The notes: a model not told the origin generated them from the letters alone. DNA of 64,000 nucleotides from Brevibacterium sp. JSBI002 (GCF_026013965.1 NZ_CP110341.1:2914001-2978000), one strand, 5' to 3'. Positions 9,668-18,872 are shown, counted from the first letter of the stretch. A program made the numbers and translations.

Positions 9668-11732
9668 CCTGTTCACGACCACAGCCGTCGGTACCCATCA
9701 GGTCCGCCTCGACGGCCCGGCCAAGGTCCGCGGCCTCGCCCCCTACGCCTACGAACACCCCCTCGACGATCCGCTCTTCCTCTACCCCCTGCAGGCGCAG
9801 ATCGCCCGTGGGCGGGCAACGCACATCGACCCTTCCGCAGCCGAATCCGCGGAGGGAGTCGTGCATGTGCTCACCCACGACAACGCCCCCAAGCTGGCGG
9901 ACACGGATGACGGTGAGCTCGCGATCCTGCGCTCTGCCGAGATCGGATTCCGAGGCCAGTACCTCGGTGCCGTCATCGCCACCACCCCCGAGCAGGCCCG
10001 CCACGCGGCGAGCCTCATCGAGATCACCTATGTGCAGGACGATCACGACGTCGAGCTGCGCGAGGACCACCCGGCCGCCCGGGAACCGGAGTCGGGCGGC
10101 GGGGATGTGCGCACAGGCGATGTCGACACAACCCTCGCTGAGGCGGCCGTATCCATCGATGAGCGCTACAGCACCCCCATGGAGCACAACAATCCCATGG
10201 AACCGCATACCACCGTCGCCCTCTGGGACGGAGACGAACTGACCCTGTGGACCTCGACGCAGGGCGTGCACCCCGCACGCGCGACATTGGCGCCGATCCT
10301 CGGGGTGGAGCAGGAGAAGATCCGCATCATCTCACCGCACGTCGGCGGCGGCTTCGGCTCCAAGGGCCTCCCTCACGCGGATATGATGCTCACTGCCCTC
10401 GCGGCACAGGCGGTGCCGGGGCGACCCGTGAAATATGCCGTGACCCGGCAGCAGATGTTCTCGATCACCGGCTATCGAGCTCCGACCCTGCAGCACATCC
10501 GTCTGGGCGCGAGAGCCGACGGCACGCTCACGGCCTTCGCTTATGATGCGATCTCCATGTCCTCGCAGACCAAGGAGTTCCCCGAGGAGTCGACGAAGCC
10601 GGGCCGCATGATGTACGCAGGCGACAACCGCCGCCTCACCCAGCGAGTGGTTCCGCTCGACGTGCCGGTGCCCTCCTGGATGCGTGCTCCCGGCGAGGCT
10701 TCAGGCATGGTCGGACTCGAAATCGCCATGGACGAACTCGCAGTGGCCGCCGGCCTCGACCCCATCGAGCTGCGGGTGCGCAATGACCCGACCACGGACC
10801 CGGACACCGGGCTGCCGTTCAACCAGCGCCGCCTCGTCGACTGTCTGCGAGAAGGAGCAGACCGTTTCGGCTGGGAGAAGCGGAATCCGCAGCCGCGCGC
10901 CCGGCGGGAGAACGGCTGGTTCATCGGCATGGGCGTGGCCTCTGCGACCTACCCGGCAGGCAGGCAGCCGGGCTCTGTCGCGCGGATCCGCCGCACTCCC
11001 GAAGGCTTTGAGGTCTCGATCGGTGCCGCCGATCTGGGCACCGGGACGTGGACCGTCCTGTCTCAGACTGCCGCGGACGCTCTCGGCGTTCCCATCGGGC
11101 AAGTAGATCTGCGAATCGGCGACACCGCGCTGCCGAACGCGACCGTGGCCGGCGGATCCACGGGTTTGGCGAGTTGGAGCACCGCGATCGTCTCCGCAGC
11201 CCAGGAGCTCCGTTCCGAGCACGGAGCCGATCCTGCCGTCGGAGCCGAGGCCCACGGTGAGGCCGAGGCCAATCCCGCGGCGGAGAAGTTCGCTCTGCAC
11301 TCTTTCGGCGCCCATTTCGCCGAGGTCCGCATCCAGCCGACCACCGGTGAGATCCGACTCGACCGCATGTTCGGCATGTTCTCCGCCGGGCGGATCGTCA
11401 ACCCGAGCACCGCACGCTCACAGCTCATCGGCGGCATGACCATGGGCGTCGGGATGGCTCTGCATGAGAAGGGCGAGCTCGACCCGCGCTTCGGTCACGT
11501 AGTCAACCACGACCTCGCGGAGTATCACGTTCCCGTCAACGCAGACATCACCGACATCGAGGCAGATTGGCTCGACGAGAAGGACCCGCAGGCCGGTCCC
11601 CTCGGCGCGCGCGGCGTCGGTGAGATCGGCATCGTCGGTGCCGCAGCCGCGGTCGCGAACGCCGCCTTCAACGCCACCGGAGTCCGAGTCCGCGATCTGC
11701 CGATCTTCGGCGACGCGTTCCTGCCGGCGTGA
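9660..11732 (+). CDS. paoC: Aldehyde oxidoreductase molybdopterin subunit (PaoC/YagR type)
   Basis: 690 residues, normal length for the large subunit. Visible features: [11 protein letters not shown] (Mo-cofactor loop), [13 protein letters not shown], and near the end [20 protein letters not shown], whose Glu in VGEIG is the expected catalytic base. It holds the molybdopterin-cytosine-dinucleotide cofactor and hydroxylates aldehydes or N-heterocycles; the PaoB-like partner favours aldehydes. It is the third gene of a tight operon and overlaps the cofactor nucleotidyltransferase gene by four bases. Confidence 0.9.
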   Translation: MSDLFTTTAVGTHQVRLDGPAKVRGLAPYAYEHPLDDPLFLYPLQAQIARGRATHIDPSAAESAEGVVHVLTHDNAPKLADTDDGELAILRSAEIGFRGQYLGAVIATTPEQARHAASLIEITYVQDDHDVELREDHPAAREPESGGGDVRTGDVDTTLAEAAVSIDERYSTPMEHNNPMEPHTTVALWDGDELTLWTSTQGVHPARATLAPILGVEQEKIRIISPHVGGGFGSKGLPHADMMLTALAAQAVPGRPVKYAVTRQQMFSITGYRAPTLQHIRLGARADGTLTAFAYDAISMSSQTKEFPEESTKPGRMMYAGDNRRLTQRVVPLDVPVPSWMRAPGEASGMVGLEIAMDELAVAAGLDPIELRVRNDPTTDPDTGLPFNQRRLVDCLREGADRFGWEKRNPQPRARRENGWFIGMGVASATYPAGRQPGSVARIRRTPEGFEVSIGAADLGTGTWTVLSQTAADALGVPIGQVDLRIGDTALPNATVAGGSTGLASWSTAIVSAAQELRSEHGADPAVGAEAHGEAEANPAAEKFALHSFGAHFAEVRIQPTTGEIRLDRMFGMFSAGRIVNPSTARSQLIGGMTMGVGMALHEKGELDPRFGHVVNHDLAEYHVPVNADITDIEADWLDEKDPQAGPLGARGVGEIGIVGAAAAVANAAFNATGVRVRDLPIFGDAFLPA

Positions 11733-12388
11733 GCGGCGAGACCGGGTCGACTCCTCCCAAACGACCCGTCCCCGGTCCCCCGAGAGGACTCATCCTCGCC
11801 GCCGGAGCCGGACGACGCCTCGGCCGAGGGCCGAAGGCACTGCTGACGCGGGAGGACGGGCTCACCCTGGTGGAGTCGATGGTCCTCGCCCTGCTCGACG
11901 GTGGCTGCCGGGACGTCACAGTCGTCACCGGAGCCTGCAGCGAGCAGGTCGCGAGCCTGCTGGCCGGGTGTGACCGCGTGTCCGTCGCGTTCAACCCTGA
12001 CTGGTCTTCGGGTATGGGTTCCTCGCTGCGCCGCGGCCTGCAGGCGATCGGCCCCGGACCCGACGTCATGGTCACACCTGTGGACCGTCCCGGAATCTGT
12101 GCGGCGGAAGTCGCTCGTCTCATCGCCGCCCATCGTCCCCGTGCGATCACTGCTGCGGGCCACTGTGATGCGAATGGGTCGCTGCACCGCGGTCACCCTG
12201 TGCTCTTCGATGAGAACTGGACGAGCCAGGCGGCGGCTGCCGCGCACGGCGACGTCGGTGCCCGCGACCTGCTCGAGACGCGCAGAGCTGTCGTCGACCT
12301 CGTCGACTGCTCCGACCTCGACGACGGGGCCGATGTCGATGTGCCCGAGGATCTGCACAGGCTGACAGTCGTCAGTTCTCGCGATTAG
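11729..12388 (+). CDS. mocA: MobA/MocA-like molybdenum cofactor nucleotidyltransferase
   Basis: 219 residues. The N-terminal LILAAGAGRRLGRGPKALL is the nucleotide-binding signature of MobA-like transferases; VTPVDRPGICAAEVARL carries the metal-binding PxD-type motif and GHPVLFDE the substrate loop. By position at the end of a Mo-hydroxylase operon it should be the CTP:molybdopterin cytidylyltransferase (MocA type) rather than the guanylyl enzyme MobA. The N-terminal ~15 residues are a proline-rich extension. Confidence 0.82.
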   Translation: MSGETGSTPPKRPVPGPPRGLILAAGAGRRLGRGPKALLTREDGLTLVESMVLALLDGGCRDVTVVTGACSEQVASLLAGCDRVSVAFNPDWSSGMGSSLRRGLQAIGPGPDVMVTPVDRPGICAAEVARLIAAHRPRAITAAGHCDANGSLHRGHPVLFDENWTSQAAAAAHGDVGARDLLETRRAVVDLVDCSDLDDGADVDVPEDLHRLTVVSSRD

Positions 12389-12394
12389 CTTGGG

Positions 12395-12409
12395 GTTGTC
12401 GGGAACAAC
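12395..12409. terminator. Short hairpin between convergent genes
   Basis: GTTGT (12395-12399) pairs with ACAAC (12405-12409) around CGGGA, in the 63-base gap between convergent mocA and the glycosyltransferase gene. There is no T-tract, so it is only a weak terminator candidate for either strand. Confidence 0.3.
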
Positions 12410-12451
12410 TCGGCCTGAGCCGCCCTGAAGTGCTGTGAGCAGAGTCGGGTC

Positions 12452-13162
12452 TCAAAGAAGGCTCTGCATAAAGCTGCTGAAGCCTCCCTCCGCGCGTCCC
12501 TCCAGACGGGCCGAGGTGAGAACCCGGCAGGTATCTGTGCGTCTCACGTTTCCTCCGGCGGCGAGCACTGCAGCAACGGTTGCGGCATCTTCGCCAAGTG
12601 GCAGCTGAGGCATGCCGCCGATGATGTTGAGATACGAGCCTCGAATGCCCAGGTTCGCGCCGAACACGTGGGGATGGTCCTCTAGTAACGTGTGGTGAGA
12701 GTGCCATTTCGCGATCAGCGCTGCCGACCCGGTATCAGGTCGAGGCGACACTGTGCCGACCAGGCAGTCGCTTCCGGCTTCCGCCATGGCAAGATGCGTC
12801 GTCAGCCAGTGGGTGGGAACTCTGCTGTCCGCATCGGTGAACGCAATCCATGTCAGGTCGAAGTTGACATCACGATCAGCTTCAGCCATCTGCTTGAAGT
12901 GATTCCAGGCGACATTCCGGGCACTGCCCACGTTCTTGAACGACGTCTCAAGTATCGTGACTTGTGGATGCTGTTCGGCGAAGTCTGCGACGCGGCACAC
13001 CGTTTCGTCGGTACAGGCGTCGGCCACGACGAGGATTCGAGTGGACAATGGCACGAGCCCATCAGGGACCTGAGCACACGCTTGGGCCACCGAGTCGAGA
13101 CAGCCGAGGATCTCGTCTTGTTCATTGTGAGCCGGGATGACGATGCCCAAGTGCGTGATCAC
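12452..13162 (-). CDS. Family 2 glycosyltransferase
   Basis: 236 residues. The N-terminus LGIVIPAHNEQDEILGCLDS is the GT-A nucleotide-sugar-binding start; RILVVADACTDET and TWIAFTDADSRVPTHWL (DAD, the metal-binding DxD) follow. No membrane helices, so a cytosolic enzyme. The GTG start overlaps the stop of the deacetylase-methyltransferase gene upstream (GTGA at 13162-13159). Last gene of a leftward cassette after acyl-CoA dehydrogenase and PIG-L/methyltransferase, so it probably builds one glycosylated metabolite with them. Sugar and acceptor unknown. Confidence 0.82.
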   Translation of the reverse strand: MITHLGIVIPAHNEQDEILGCLDSVAQACAQVPDGLVPLSTRILVVADACTDETVCRVADFAEQHPQVTILETSFKNVGSARNVAWNHFKQMAEADRDVNFDLTWIAFTDADSRVPTHWLTTHLAMAEAGSDCLVGTVSPRPDTGSAALIAKWHSHHTLLEDHPHVFGANLGIRGSYLNIIGGMPQLPLGEDAATVAAVLAAGGNVRRTDTCRVLTSARLEGRAEGGFSSFMQSLL

Positions 13163-14577
13163 TCAACGGCTTCCGCAGGGAGGAAATCGTCAGTTTTGTC
13201 CACCGTCACGATATCGAGACGATACTCGGCCTCGGAGCGAAAATCGGTCCGCAGTCGGGGCCAGTAGTCCAGGCACGCGTCATGGACTTCATCGGCGGTC
13301 AGAGGCCAATCTTCGATGTCACCCTTCCAATGACAGAGAACGAGCACAAAGCGCGATGGGGTTGATTCATCAATGCGTTCCAACGTTCGTTGCAGCTGTG
13401 CACGTGTCAGATAGAAGCCGGTCTCTGAGAGGACGACGCAGTCGAAATGCCCTTCGGGCCACTCGTATGGGACAGTGGCGTGCAGGAAGGCTATTTCGGT
13501 TGCGGTGGTCGTGTGCAGACGTTTCGCTGTTTTCAGCGCCTCGCAGCTGGCATCGACAGCTGTCACTCTGACGCTGTAAGCGGCAAGCTCTCGAGTCAAA
13601 GCGCCGACTGAACAACCGATCTCGAGAATGTGGGAGAACGAGGTCGACGGGAGGTGGGACACAAGGGTCTCGCGTTTGGCGATTTCGTATTCGGACTCCC
13701 ACACCGTCCACGGATCGCTCCGTTCTCTGTGCACATCATCGAACACCGCCGACGCAGTGGACGCATCATTGATCCGCGAGCCTATTCCCTCCTGACCAGA
13801 GCTCGGCGATGCCTCACCGGATCTGAAATCCGTGATCACGAAGGTATCGTGGCTCCGGATGAAGTGTTCCAAATGGGCGCTGGTGAGGATCGCTTCGTCC
13901 CCGTGCTGATCCGACAGCGCTTCTGTCTGCGACGGGTAACACGCGAGCAGAGCGTTTCGATCAAGACCTTGAGGGTCAGGTAAGACTGCCCAGGACTGCC
14001 ACCGAGGGTCTGTGGGAGCAGCCCAGTGCCAGAACCAAATGGGATATTCGAGCACTACGGCATGATGTGATCGCCCGATGTCCAGCGCCGCGGCGCCCAC
14101 CGCCTCGTGATCACAGTGCCCATCCCGGCTGTAAGGGGCAACGAGTGTCACCGGCCCATCTGCTCGTGCGATCTCCTGTCGGATCACGTCTCGGATCTGG
14201 CTTGCATATTCGGGCAGCTGCCCGTCGGGCAGATCGAGAAAACGACTGGAGTGCGCCTTGTCGAAGGTGCTCAGCGCACGATCGAACTCCGCCAGACGGA
14301 TGCTTTTGAGCTGATCGCCGGTATACGTCGGCGACTCAGGGTGCGATTTCTCGCCTGCGCTGAAGAGTAGGACTTTCAGCTGGCAGCTCCACTCATCGGC
14401 ACGTGCGAGCAGCGCAGCGGCTCCCAGCGCTTCATCGTCCGGGTGTGCGGCAAGGACGATGATGGTTCCGCCTGTGGCGATTGTGCTCTCCGGAACCGCC
14501 GGAAGGTCAAGGGCACCCGCCTGCACCCAGGCATCTTCTCCGGTGCTGCGGTCCTGGTGGCTAAACCTCATCGACAT
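13159..14577 (-). CDS. PIG-L deacetylase fused to SAM-dependent (NodS-like) methyltransferase
   Basis: About 472 residues. The N-terminal half is a PIG-L/LmbE zinc deacetylase: IIVLAAHPDDEALGAAALL near residue 43 (zinc ligands H and D of AHPDDE) and YSRDGHCDHEAVG (HxxEH-like site). The C-terminal half, from about residue 300, is a class I methyltransferase: HILEIGCSVGALTREL binds SAM, VTAVDAS is motif II, FDCVVLSET follows, and the organisation resembles NodS. The start (ATG 14577, or 14571) lies inside the end of the acyl-CoA dehydrogenase gene. PIG-L enzymes remove N-acetyl groups from GlcNAc-like sugars. Confidence 0.85.
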   Translation of the reverse strand: MSMRFSHQDRSTGEDAWVQAGALDLPAVPESTIATGGTIIVLAAHPDDEALGAAALLARADEWSCQLKVLLFSAGEKSHPESPTYTGDQLKSIRLAEFDRALSTFDKAHSSRFLDLPDGQLPEYASQIRDVIRQEIARADGPVTLVAPYSRDGHCDHEAVGAAALDIGRSHHAVVLEYPIWFWHWAAPTDPRWQSWAVLPDPQGLDRNALLACYPSQTEALSDQHGDEAILTSAHLEHFIRSHDTFVITDFRSGEASPSSGQEGIGSRINDASTASAVFDDVHRERSDPWTVWESEYEIAKRETLVSHLPSTSFSHILEIGCSVGALTRELAAYSVRVTAVDASCEALKTAKRLHTTTATEIAFLHATVPYEWPEGHFDCVVLSETGFYLTRAQLQRTLERIDESTPSRFVLVLCHWKGDIEDWPLTADEVHDACLDYWPRLRTDFRSEAEYRLDIVTVDKTDDFLPAEAVE

Positions 14578-15619
14578 CTGACTCTGCACCGATATTCTCG
14601 CCCAAAGCAGCTTCGTCCCGAGGCCCGTGATGCTGACTGAGGTAGACGGTGAGATCAGCGTCAGCTTTGGCAAATGCCGCATCACTCGTCAGAACCGCGG
14701 GACCGGCCAGCTCCCTGCTCAGAAGCTGGATCCGTTGGGCACTGCGATATATGTTGTTGCGAACTCTCAGAGCCAGTCTCCACGCGTGTTCTCGCGAGAA
14801 CTTCTCATCCCCATCCGCTGCAGCAGCAGTTTGCGCCAACATGGTGCGGACCGCGAAGATCTCAGCATCAAGCTGCCCGAGCTGCATCTCTCCCATCGGC
14901 GAGCGCCCAGCCCTGTTCAGGTGGGTTTGGGCTGCACGCCGGGCCAGTCCCAGAGCTCCACCGAACCAGCAGGCTGCCACGCGAATCCCGCCCCAAGCGA
15001 AAGAGGGGCGGTCAAGGTACCAATTCGGGGGGCCGACACTCGTCGCCGGTGCTCCGTCGAAGACGACTGAGCCGCTCGGGATTTCTCTGAGACCCAGACT
15101 CGGCCAAGCACCTGTCTGAGGTCGTACACGAGGGTGCCGAAGATTCACCGCGTAGGCTCGGTTCCCGTCGCTGCCGCTGGCGATGACGATCGCGTCGGTG
15201 AGTTCCGCGGCCAAAGAGCACCACGCTTTCGTGCCGGTGAGAAGGTTTTCCGCACCGGCATCGATCACGTTCACGCGATGTGTGGGCAGGTCAGCCGCGT
15301 ACACGCCCCAGGCCGAATCGGGGTCAGGTGGTTCGTGTCCGGCCTCGGCGAGGATGCCCAGAGCGTCGACGTGGGGTTCAAGCATACGAGCGACGCCGAT
15401 GTCGATCGCAGCCAGTTGAAGCAGCCTTTCCCATTGATCGATCTGAGGTGAACACCCTGTGAGCTGCAGAAGACGGGCAAGGGCGGTGATCTTGTCGACA
15501 ATGGACGCACTGCTCGTGACGACCTCGGAGAGATCATCCCTGAAGTCTGGAGTCTCCCACCACGGTTCGAACGGTGTGGCGATGATCCGAGACGAGGTTG
15601 AGTCGAACAGGGTTTCCAT
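14561..15619 (-). CDS. Acyl-CoA dehydrogenase family protein
   Basis: 352 residues from ATG 15619, preferred because GAAGGA lies six bases before it; a TTG at 15679 overlapping the upstream stop is the alternative. The fold is seen in NLLTGTKAWCSLAAELTDAI (FAD region, where the family has GxKxWxSxA), VNLRHPRV, VFDGAPA and the helical C-terminal part with RRAAQTHLNRAGR. The usual catalytic-base region is poorly conserved, so dehydrogenation of an acyl-CoA cannot be assumed. It heads the deacetylase-methyltransferase/glycosyltransferase cassette. Confidence 0.75.
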   Translation of the reverse strand: METLFDSTSSRIIATPFEPWWETPDFRDDLSEVVTSSASIVDKITALARLLQLTGCSPQIDQWERLLQLAAIDIGVARMLEPHVDALGILAEAGHEPPDPDSAWGVYAADLPTHRVNVIDAGAENLLTGTKAWCSLAAELTDAIVIASGSDGNRAYAVNLRHPRVRPQTGAWPSLGLREIPSGSVVFDGAPATSVGPPNWYLDRPSFAWGGIRVAACWFGGALGLARRAAQTHLNRAGRSPMGEMQLGQLDAEIFAVRTMLAQTAAAADGDEKFSREHAWRLALRVRNNIYRSAQRIQLLSRELAGPAVLTSDAAFAKADADLTVYLSQHHGPRDEAALGENIGAESDVDEV

Positions 15620-15675
15620 TTCACGTCCTTCAGGCAGAACATCTTGTCGGAACTCGGATGCTTGGCAGATCTCAG

Positions 15676-16764
15676 TCAACTGCTCTCCACCGTGTCGTCG
15701 GTATCTGTGCTGTTGTCTGTATAGACTCGTTGCCGCATCCGCTGACCATGAGTCACTTTCTGCACGTCGGCATCAGTGTCGAAACTGGCACCGATGCCGC
15801 CGGCGACCACACCCATGGCTGCGCTGAGCCACGCGATATCGAGGTAGTTGGTGAACGACGCCTCTTGCTGAATCTGTTGGGTCATAAATGCCGGATCGAT
15901 AACGACGAGGCCGCCCAGGAGAATGAGGACGACCAGCGTCACGTAGAGAGCGATCACAGTGATCAGCAGTGTGAGGACCGTGGAGAGGTTGTAGTACATG
16001 ACCACCGTGGCCAGACGTTCGGTGACCGGTCGATCCCAGAGTTTGTGACTGGCGATCAACCAGGCGACCATCACTACGATAGCGAGCGCGCCGATTGAGA
16101 GCAGCCGGAGGGTGGACAGGTAGGTCGACATCTGCCAGATCGAACTGTAGAAGATGCCGAAAGCTCCGGTTGCCGAGGCTGCTGCGAGGGCTCCTGAGAG
16201 TTTCGGAGCCGTGCGCCAAGGTTCGTTGGCAATCGTCATCCCCATAATCAGGCGTGGGCCTCCGGTGATGGTGTGGGCATGCAGAGACTGATGGCTGGAG
16301 TCTTCGTTGTTCGACCAGTTCGACCATCCGAGCAGAAATTTGCGCGTCGTGTCTTCGGGGTCCCACGGGACCAACTTGTTCACTGAGCTCATCATGACTT
16401 TGATGATGCGGCGCTTGGTGGCCCACGCGCCGAGTGTGGGGCATGAGATGACCGCAAGGTTGCGGTCCGAGTAGACTTCGGCGATCAGAGGGTCGCCCTG
16501 GGTGTGCCGTGGGATCTCTGTGAGGATGAGGATGATGTCGACGTCGGGGTAATCAGCGCGGAGGTCTTCGACTGCGTCTAGAGCCAGCTCGCGCTCGGGT
16601 GTCAGATAGATCGTGTCGGTGTGAGTGTGCAGCGTCGTTGTCACCCCATACGCCTCACGCAGATACCGCTCTAACGAGGAGTGGATGGAAGCCGCTCGCC
16701 TGCTGGGCAGACCTGGGTCGGCTACGACCAGCACTTGGAGAGCCTGGGATGAGGTGGTGGGCAT
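15676..16764 (-). CDS. Membrane protein of unknown function
   Basis: 362 residues, no family recognised. Residues 1-~175 look like a cytoplasmic alpha/beta domain (LQVLVVADPGLPSRRAAS, DVDIILILTEIPR, NLAVISCPTLGAWA). The rest holds about five membrane helices (GALAAASATGAFGIFYS; ALAIVVMVAWLIA; LLITVIALYVTLVVLILLGG; WLSAAMGVVAGGIGASFD) and a polar, Asp/Thr-rich tail. ATG at 16764 with GAGGAC upstream. It sits 56 bases upstream of the acyl-CoA dehydrogenase gene on the same strand and may share its transcript. Confidence 0.65.
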   Translation of the reverse strand: MPTTSSQALQVLVVADPGLPSRRAASIHSSLERYLREAYGVTTTLHTHTDTIYLTPERELALDAVEDLRADYPDVDIILILTEIPRHTQGDPLIAEVYSDRNLAVISCPTLGAWATKRRIIKVMMSSVNKLVPWDPEDTTRKFLLGWSNWSNNEDSSHQSLHAHTITGGPRLIMGMTIANEPWRTAPKLSGALAAASATGAFGIFYSSIWQMSTYLSTLRLLSIGALAIVVMVAWLIASHKLWDRPVTERLATVVMYYNLSTVLTLLITVIALYVTLVVLILLGGLVVIDPAFMTQQIQQEASFTNYLDIAWLSAAMGVVAGGIGASFDTDADVQKVTHGQRMRQRVYTDNSTDTDDTVESS

Positions 16765-16957
16765 AAAGTCCTCCGCTACTCGACCAGCGAGTTGTATAGA
16801 AGATTGTTCTGGTTCCGAAGTCTAGTGAGCGTAATCACTATGGGGTAGTCCTACACGTCGGCTTCGCTGTCTGAAGTTTTATCGCCAGCGCAGCCGCGGA
16901 CAACTGCGTCGGACTGGCCGGCGAGCGGTCCCCCTGAATCGAGGTGACCAAGACAGA

Positions 16958-17287
16958 GTGAGCAGCGACATACGCGGTGTCGAATTCTGCTGTGTCACAA
17001 TGGTCTCCATGGTCCCCGGCACTGTGCACGAACTGTCCGAGCATGATCGGTTGATCCTCGACTTCGAGAAGACTGCGTCTACTGCGGCGGGGCGACACGA
17101 GTTGTGCCAGCGAATCGAACTTCCAGCAGAGAGGTACGCCATCGTGCTCGAGGGGATCGTGGATACGGACGCCGCATACGGTTACGCCCCGGACGTTGTG
17201 GAGCGGGTGAGGCGGTTGCGAGCGGAACGGTTCGCATTCGAACGCCGGCAAGGCCGATGGAAGAAGCACAGCAGCTTCCCCCTATAG
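16958..17287 (+). CDS. DUF3263-like small protein
   Basis: Up to 109 residues; internal starts at 17000 or 17009 (ATG) are possible and no clear ribosome site decides. The core LSEHDRLILDFEKT, RIELPAERYAIVLEGIVDT, APDVVERVRRLRAER matches the helical DUF3263 family common in actinobacteria. These look like small DNA-binding proteins, but no function is proven. Stands alone between two leftward gene groups. Confidence 0.6.
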   Translation: MSSDIRGVEFCCVTMVSMVPGTVHELSEHDRLILDFEKTASTAAGRHELCQRIELPAERYAIVLEGIVDTDAAYGYAPDVVERVRRLRAERFAFERRQGRWKKHSSFPL

Positions 17288-17320
17288 CCCGATATGCCGC
17301 CATCAGAGCAGCGCGGCTTA

Positions 17321-17515
17321 TCACCCGTCTTCATCATCAACCGCTACAACGATGGATTGATCGGCAACATCACCCACATCCGCTTCGCGGATTGCTCCCC
17401 AGTGAGGCTCAGCCTCCTCGTAACCGTCGTCGATATGCGTTGCGGCGTCGACGAGCTGTTCGTTCCAATCCGGCCCGGGCACTTCGACGCCAGGGCGGAC
17501 ACTGTCTGCCATCAT
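17321..17515 (-). CDS. Small acidic protein coupled to the MerR regulator
   Basis: 64 residues, strongly acidic (about a quarter D/E), no membrane segment and no family recognised. The start overlaps the stop of the MerR gene (ATGA-type overlap at 17512-17515), which is the best evidence that it is translated. It may modulate the regulator, but this is only inferred from coupling. Confidence 0.5.
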   Translation of the reverse strand: MMADSVRPGVEVPGPDWNEQLVDAATHIDDGYEEAEPHWGAIREADVGDVADQSIVVAVDDEDG

Positions 17516-17808
17516 TGCATCCTCCTCAATTCGTACCGAAGCGAGGTGTTCTCATCCTGGAGATCGAGAATGATTCCGATGCTAGCGAGATTCGCGCCCA
17601 CGTCAACCAGCTCCCGCACACGCCGCAGACGAGCAATATCCTCGCGACTGAACCGCCGCGTCCCGCCTTCACTTCGCATAGGCGTCACGAGGCCGCGAGC
17701 CTCGTACTGCCGCAATGACTGCACCCCAACACCGGTCAACTCCGCAACACGCGAAATCGAGAACAAGCGCCCCCCAGACTCTGAAGTCGCCGTCTCCCCA
17801 TGTCCCAA
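17512..17808 (-). CDS. MerR-family regulator (HspR-like) diverging from hsp20
   Basis: 98 residues from a TTG at 17808 with AGGAGG six bases upstream. A winged HTH of the MerR family: FSISRVAELTGVGVQSLRQY, EARGLVTPMRSEGGTRRFS, EDIARLRRV, then a short helix (GIILDLQDENTSLRYELRR). Size and layout resemble HspR, the heat-shock repressor. Head-to-head with an hsp20 gene 118 bases away, so it probably controls it. The classic HAIR sequence is not visible; a different inverted repeat is (17867-17891). Confidence 0.82.
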   Translation of the reverse strand: MGHGETATSESGGRLFSISRVAELTGVGVQSLRQYEARGLVTPMRSEGGTRRFSREDIARLRRVRELVDVGANLASIGIILDLQDENTSLRYELRRMQ

Positions 17809-17866
17809 AATTCCTCCTGAAACAGTGTTGACATTCGCACTCTGATCGACTAAATCATATGTCTAT

Positions 17867-17891
17867 CAGATGATGTAGATCCTATCATCTG
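17867..17891. promoter_or_regulatory. Perfect inverted repeat between merR and hsp20, probable operator
   Basis: CAGATGAT (17867-17874) and ATCATCTG (17884-17891) are exact reverse complements with a nine-base spacer, in the divergent merR-hsp20 gap. A TTGACA at 17828-17833, followed 17 bases later by TAAATC, could be the rightward promoter; the repeat would then lie around the transcription start of hsp20. This fits repression by the adjacent MerR protein. Binding is inferred, not shown. Confidence 0.6.
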
Positions 17892-17926
17892 CACGAGTTC
17901 ACCATCCAGCAAAGGAGGTTTCACCA

Positions 17927-18361
17927 ATGATCATGATGCGCACAGACCCATTCCGCGAAGTCGAACGCCTGAGCAGAGAAATCTTCGGAGCCACCGGCAC
18001 AACGGCTCGCCCCGTGATGATGCCGATGGACGCCTGGCGCGACGGCGATACTTTCCGCGTCGAACTCGACCTGCCAGGAATTGATCCTGACAACATCGAC
18101 CTCGACGTCGAGAACAACGTCGTCACCGTCAAAGCTGAACGGCCCGCCCTCGACCACGGGGAGTCTTCGGTCGCGGCAGAGCGGCCCCGCGGGACCTTCA
18201 GCCGACAACTCGTCCTCGGCGACAACCTCGACACCAGCAACATCACGGCGAACTACGACGCCGGTGTGCTCACACTCAGCATCCCGGTCGCGGAATCAGC
18301 GAAACCCCGCAAGATCGCCATCAACTCAGGCTCTGCTGAACCGGCAGCCATCAGCGCCTGA
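17927..18361 (+). CDS. hsp20: Small heat-shock protein, Hsp20/alpha-crystallin family
   Basis: 144 residues with AAAGGAGG ahead of the ATG. N-terminal [15 protein letters not shown] is typical of actinobacterial Hsp18-like proteins. The alpha-crystallin domain runs about residues 35-125: [32 protein letters not shown], then [12 protein letters not shown], the conserved A-x-x-x-G-V-L-T-L-x-I-P motif. It is an ATP-independent holdase forming oligomers in the cytosol. Control by the divergent MerR protein is likely. Confidence 0.93.
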   Translation: MIMMRTDPFREVERLSREIFGATGTTARPVMMPMDAWRDGDTFRVELDLPGIDPDNIDLDVENNVVTVKAERPALDHGESSVAAERPRGTFSRQLVLGDNLDTSNITANYDAGVLTLSIPVAESAKPRKIAINSGSAEPAAISA

Positions 18362-18383
18362 CCACAACTGGTGGGGTGTTCCC

Positions 18384-18647
18384 ATGCAGACGTGTGCAAC
18401 AGACGTCCAGCTGGGTATCGATGCTGCGTTCTGGGCGATCATCCTCAGCGACCGTGAACTGCGCGACCTCGTCACGAGTCACCACACAGATGATGAACCG
18501 CGAGCTTTGAATCACTGCGAGTGCCGGACCTTCAGGCACTCCTCACCGTGGCTGCTGTTCCGGTCTCCCGGTCTCTCGGCAACCCAGGTTATCGCCCACC
18601 GAATCCTCGCTTGTCAGCGCTCTCCTCCCCGGTTCAAACGGCGCTGA
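18384..18647 (+). CDS. Possible small ORF after hsp20
   Basis: An 87-codon frame from ATG 18384. The N-terminal part (QLGIDAAFWAIILSDREL) looks protein-like, while the C-terminal half is Arg/Ser/Pro-rich and unconvincing. No clear ribosome site. It may be a decayed gene; listed because otherwise 300 bases after hsp20 hold nothing. Confidence 0.2.
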   Translation: MQTCATDVQLGIDAAFWAIILSDRELRDLVTSHHTDDEPRALNHCECRTFRHSSPWLLFRSPGLSATQVIAHRILACQRSPPRFKRR

Positions 18648-18665
18648 CATCTTCGATGAAAGGAG

Positions 18666-18773
18666 GTGAGACGTTTCCGCACCCAGGATGAGCTACACAG
18701 CCGTGTGGTCGCGTCCGCAATTCTTTCTACCAGTGTGCTCGACGCAAGATGCGCGGCAGTGACGTCACAATGA
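18666..18773 (+). CDS. Candidate 35-residue peptide ORF
   Basis: GTG at 18666 opens a frame reading RRFRTQDELHSRVVASAIL and ending AAVTSQ. The sequence is helix-like with balanced charge. The strong AGGAGG (18661-18666) overlaps the start codon itself, which is too close for normal initiation, so either the start is misjudged or AGGAGG serves another purpose. A hairpin and a second tiny ORF follow. Confidence 0.3.
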   Translation: MRRFRTQDELHSRVVASAILSTSVLDARCAAVTSQ

Positions 18774-18811
18774 CGACTAAGTGATGCGGGCCCGTCCACG
18801 GCTTCCCCTCC

Positions 18812-18837
18812 TGGCCCCGGGCTATCCCCCGGGGCCA
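18812..18837. terminator. Strong GC hairpin between two tiny ORFs
   Basis: TGGCCCCGGG (18812-18821) pairs perfectly with CCCGGGGCCA (18828-18837) around CTATCC: ten base pairs, nearly all G-C. No T-run follows. It could terminate or attenuate transcription between the ORFs at 18666 and 18873. Confidence 0.5.
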
Positions 18838-18872
18838 GACCATGTTCGGTTGAGATCAGAAACGAGGAGAAC

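Noticed and set aside
17809..17926. HspR HAIR box
   Set aside because: The known CTTGAGT-N7-ACTCAAG pattern is not present; another repeat is reported instead.
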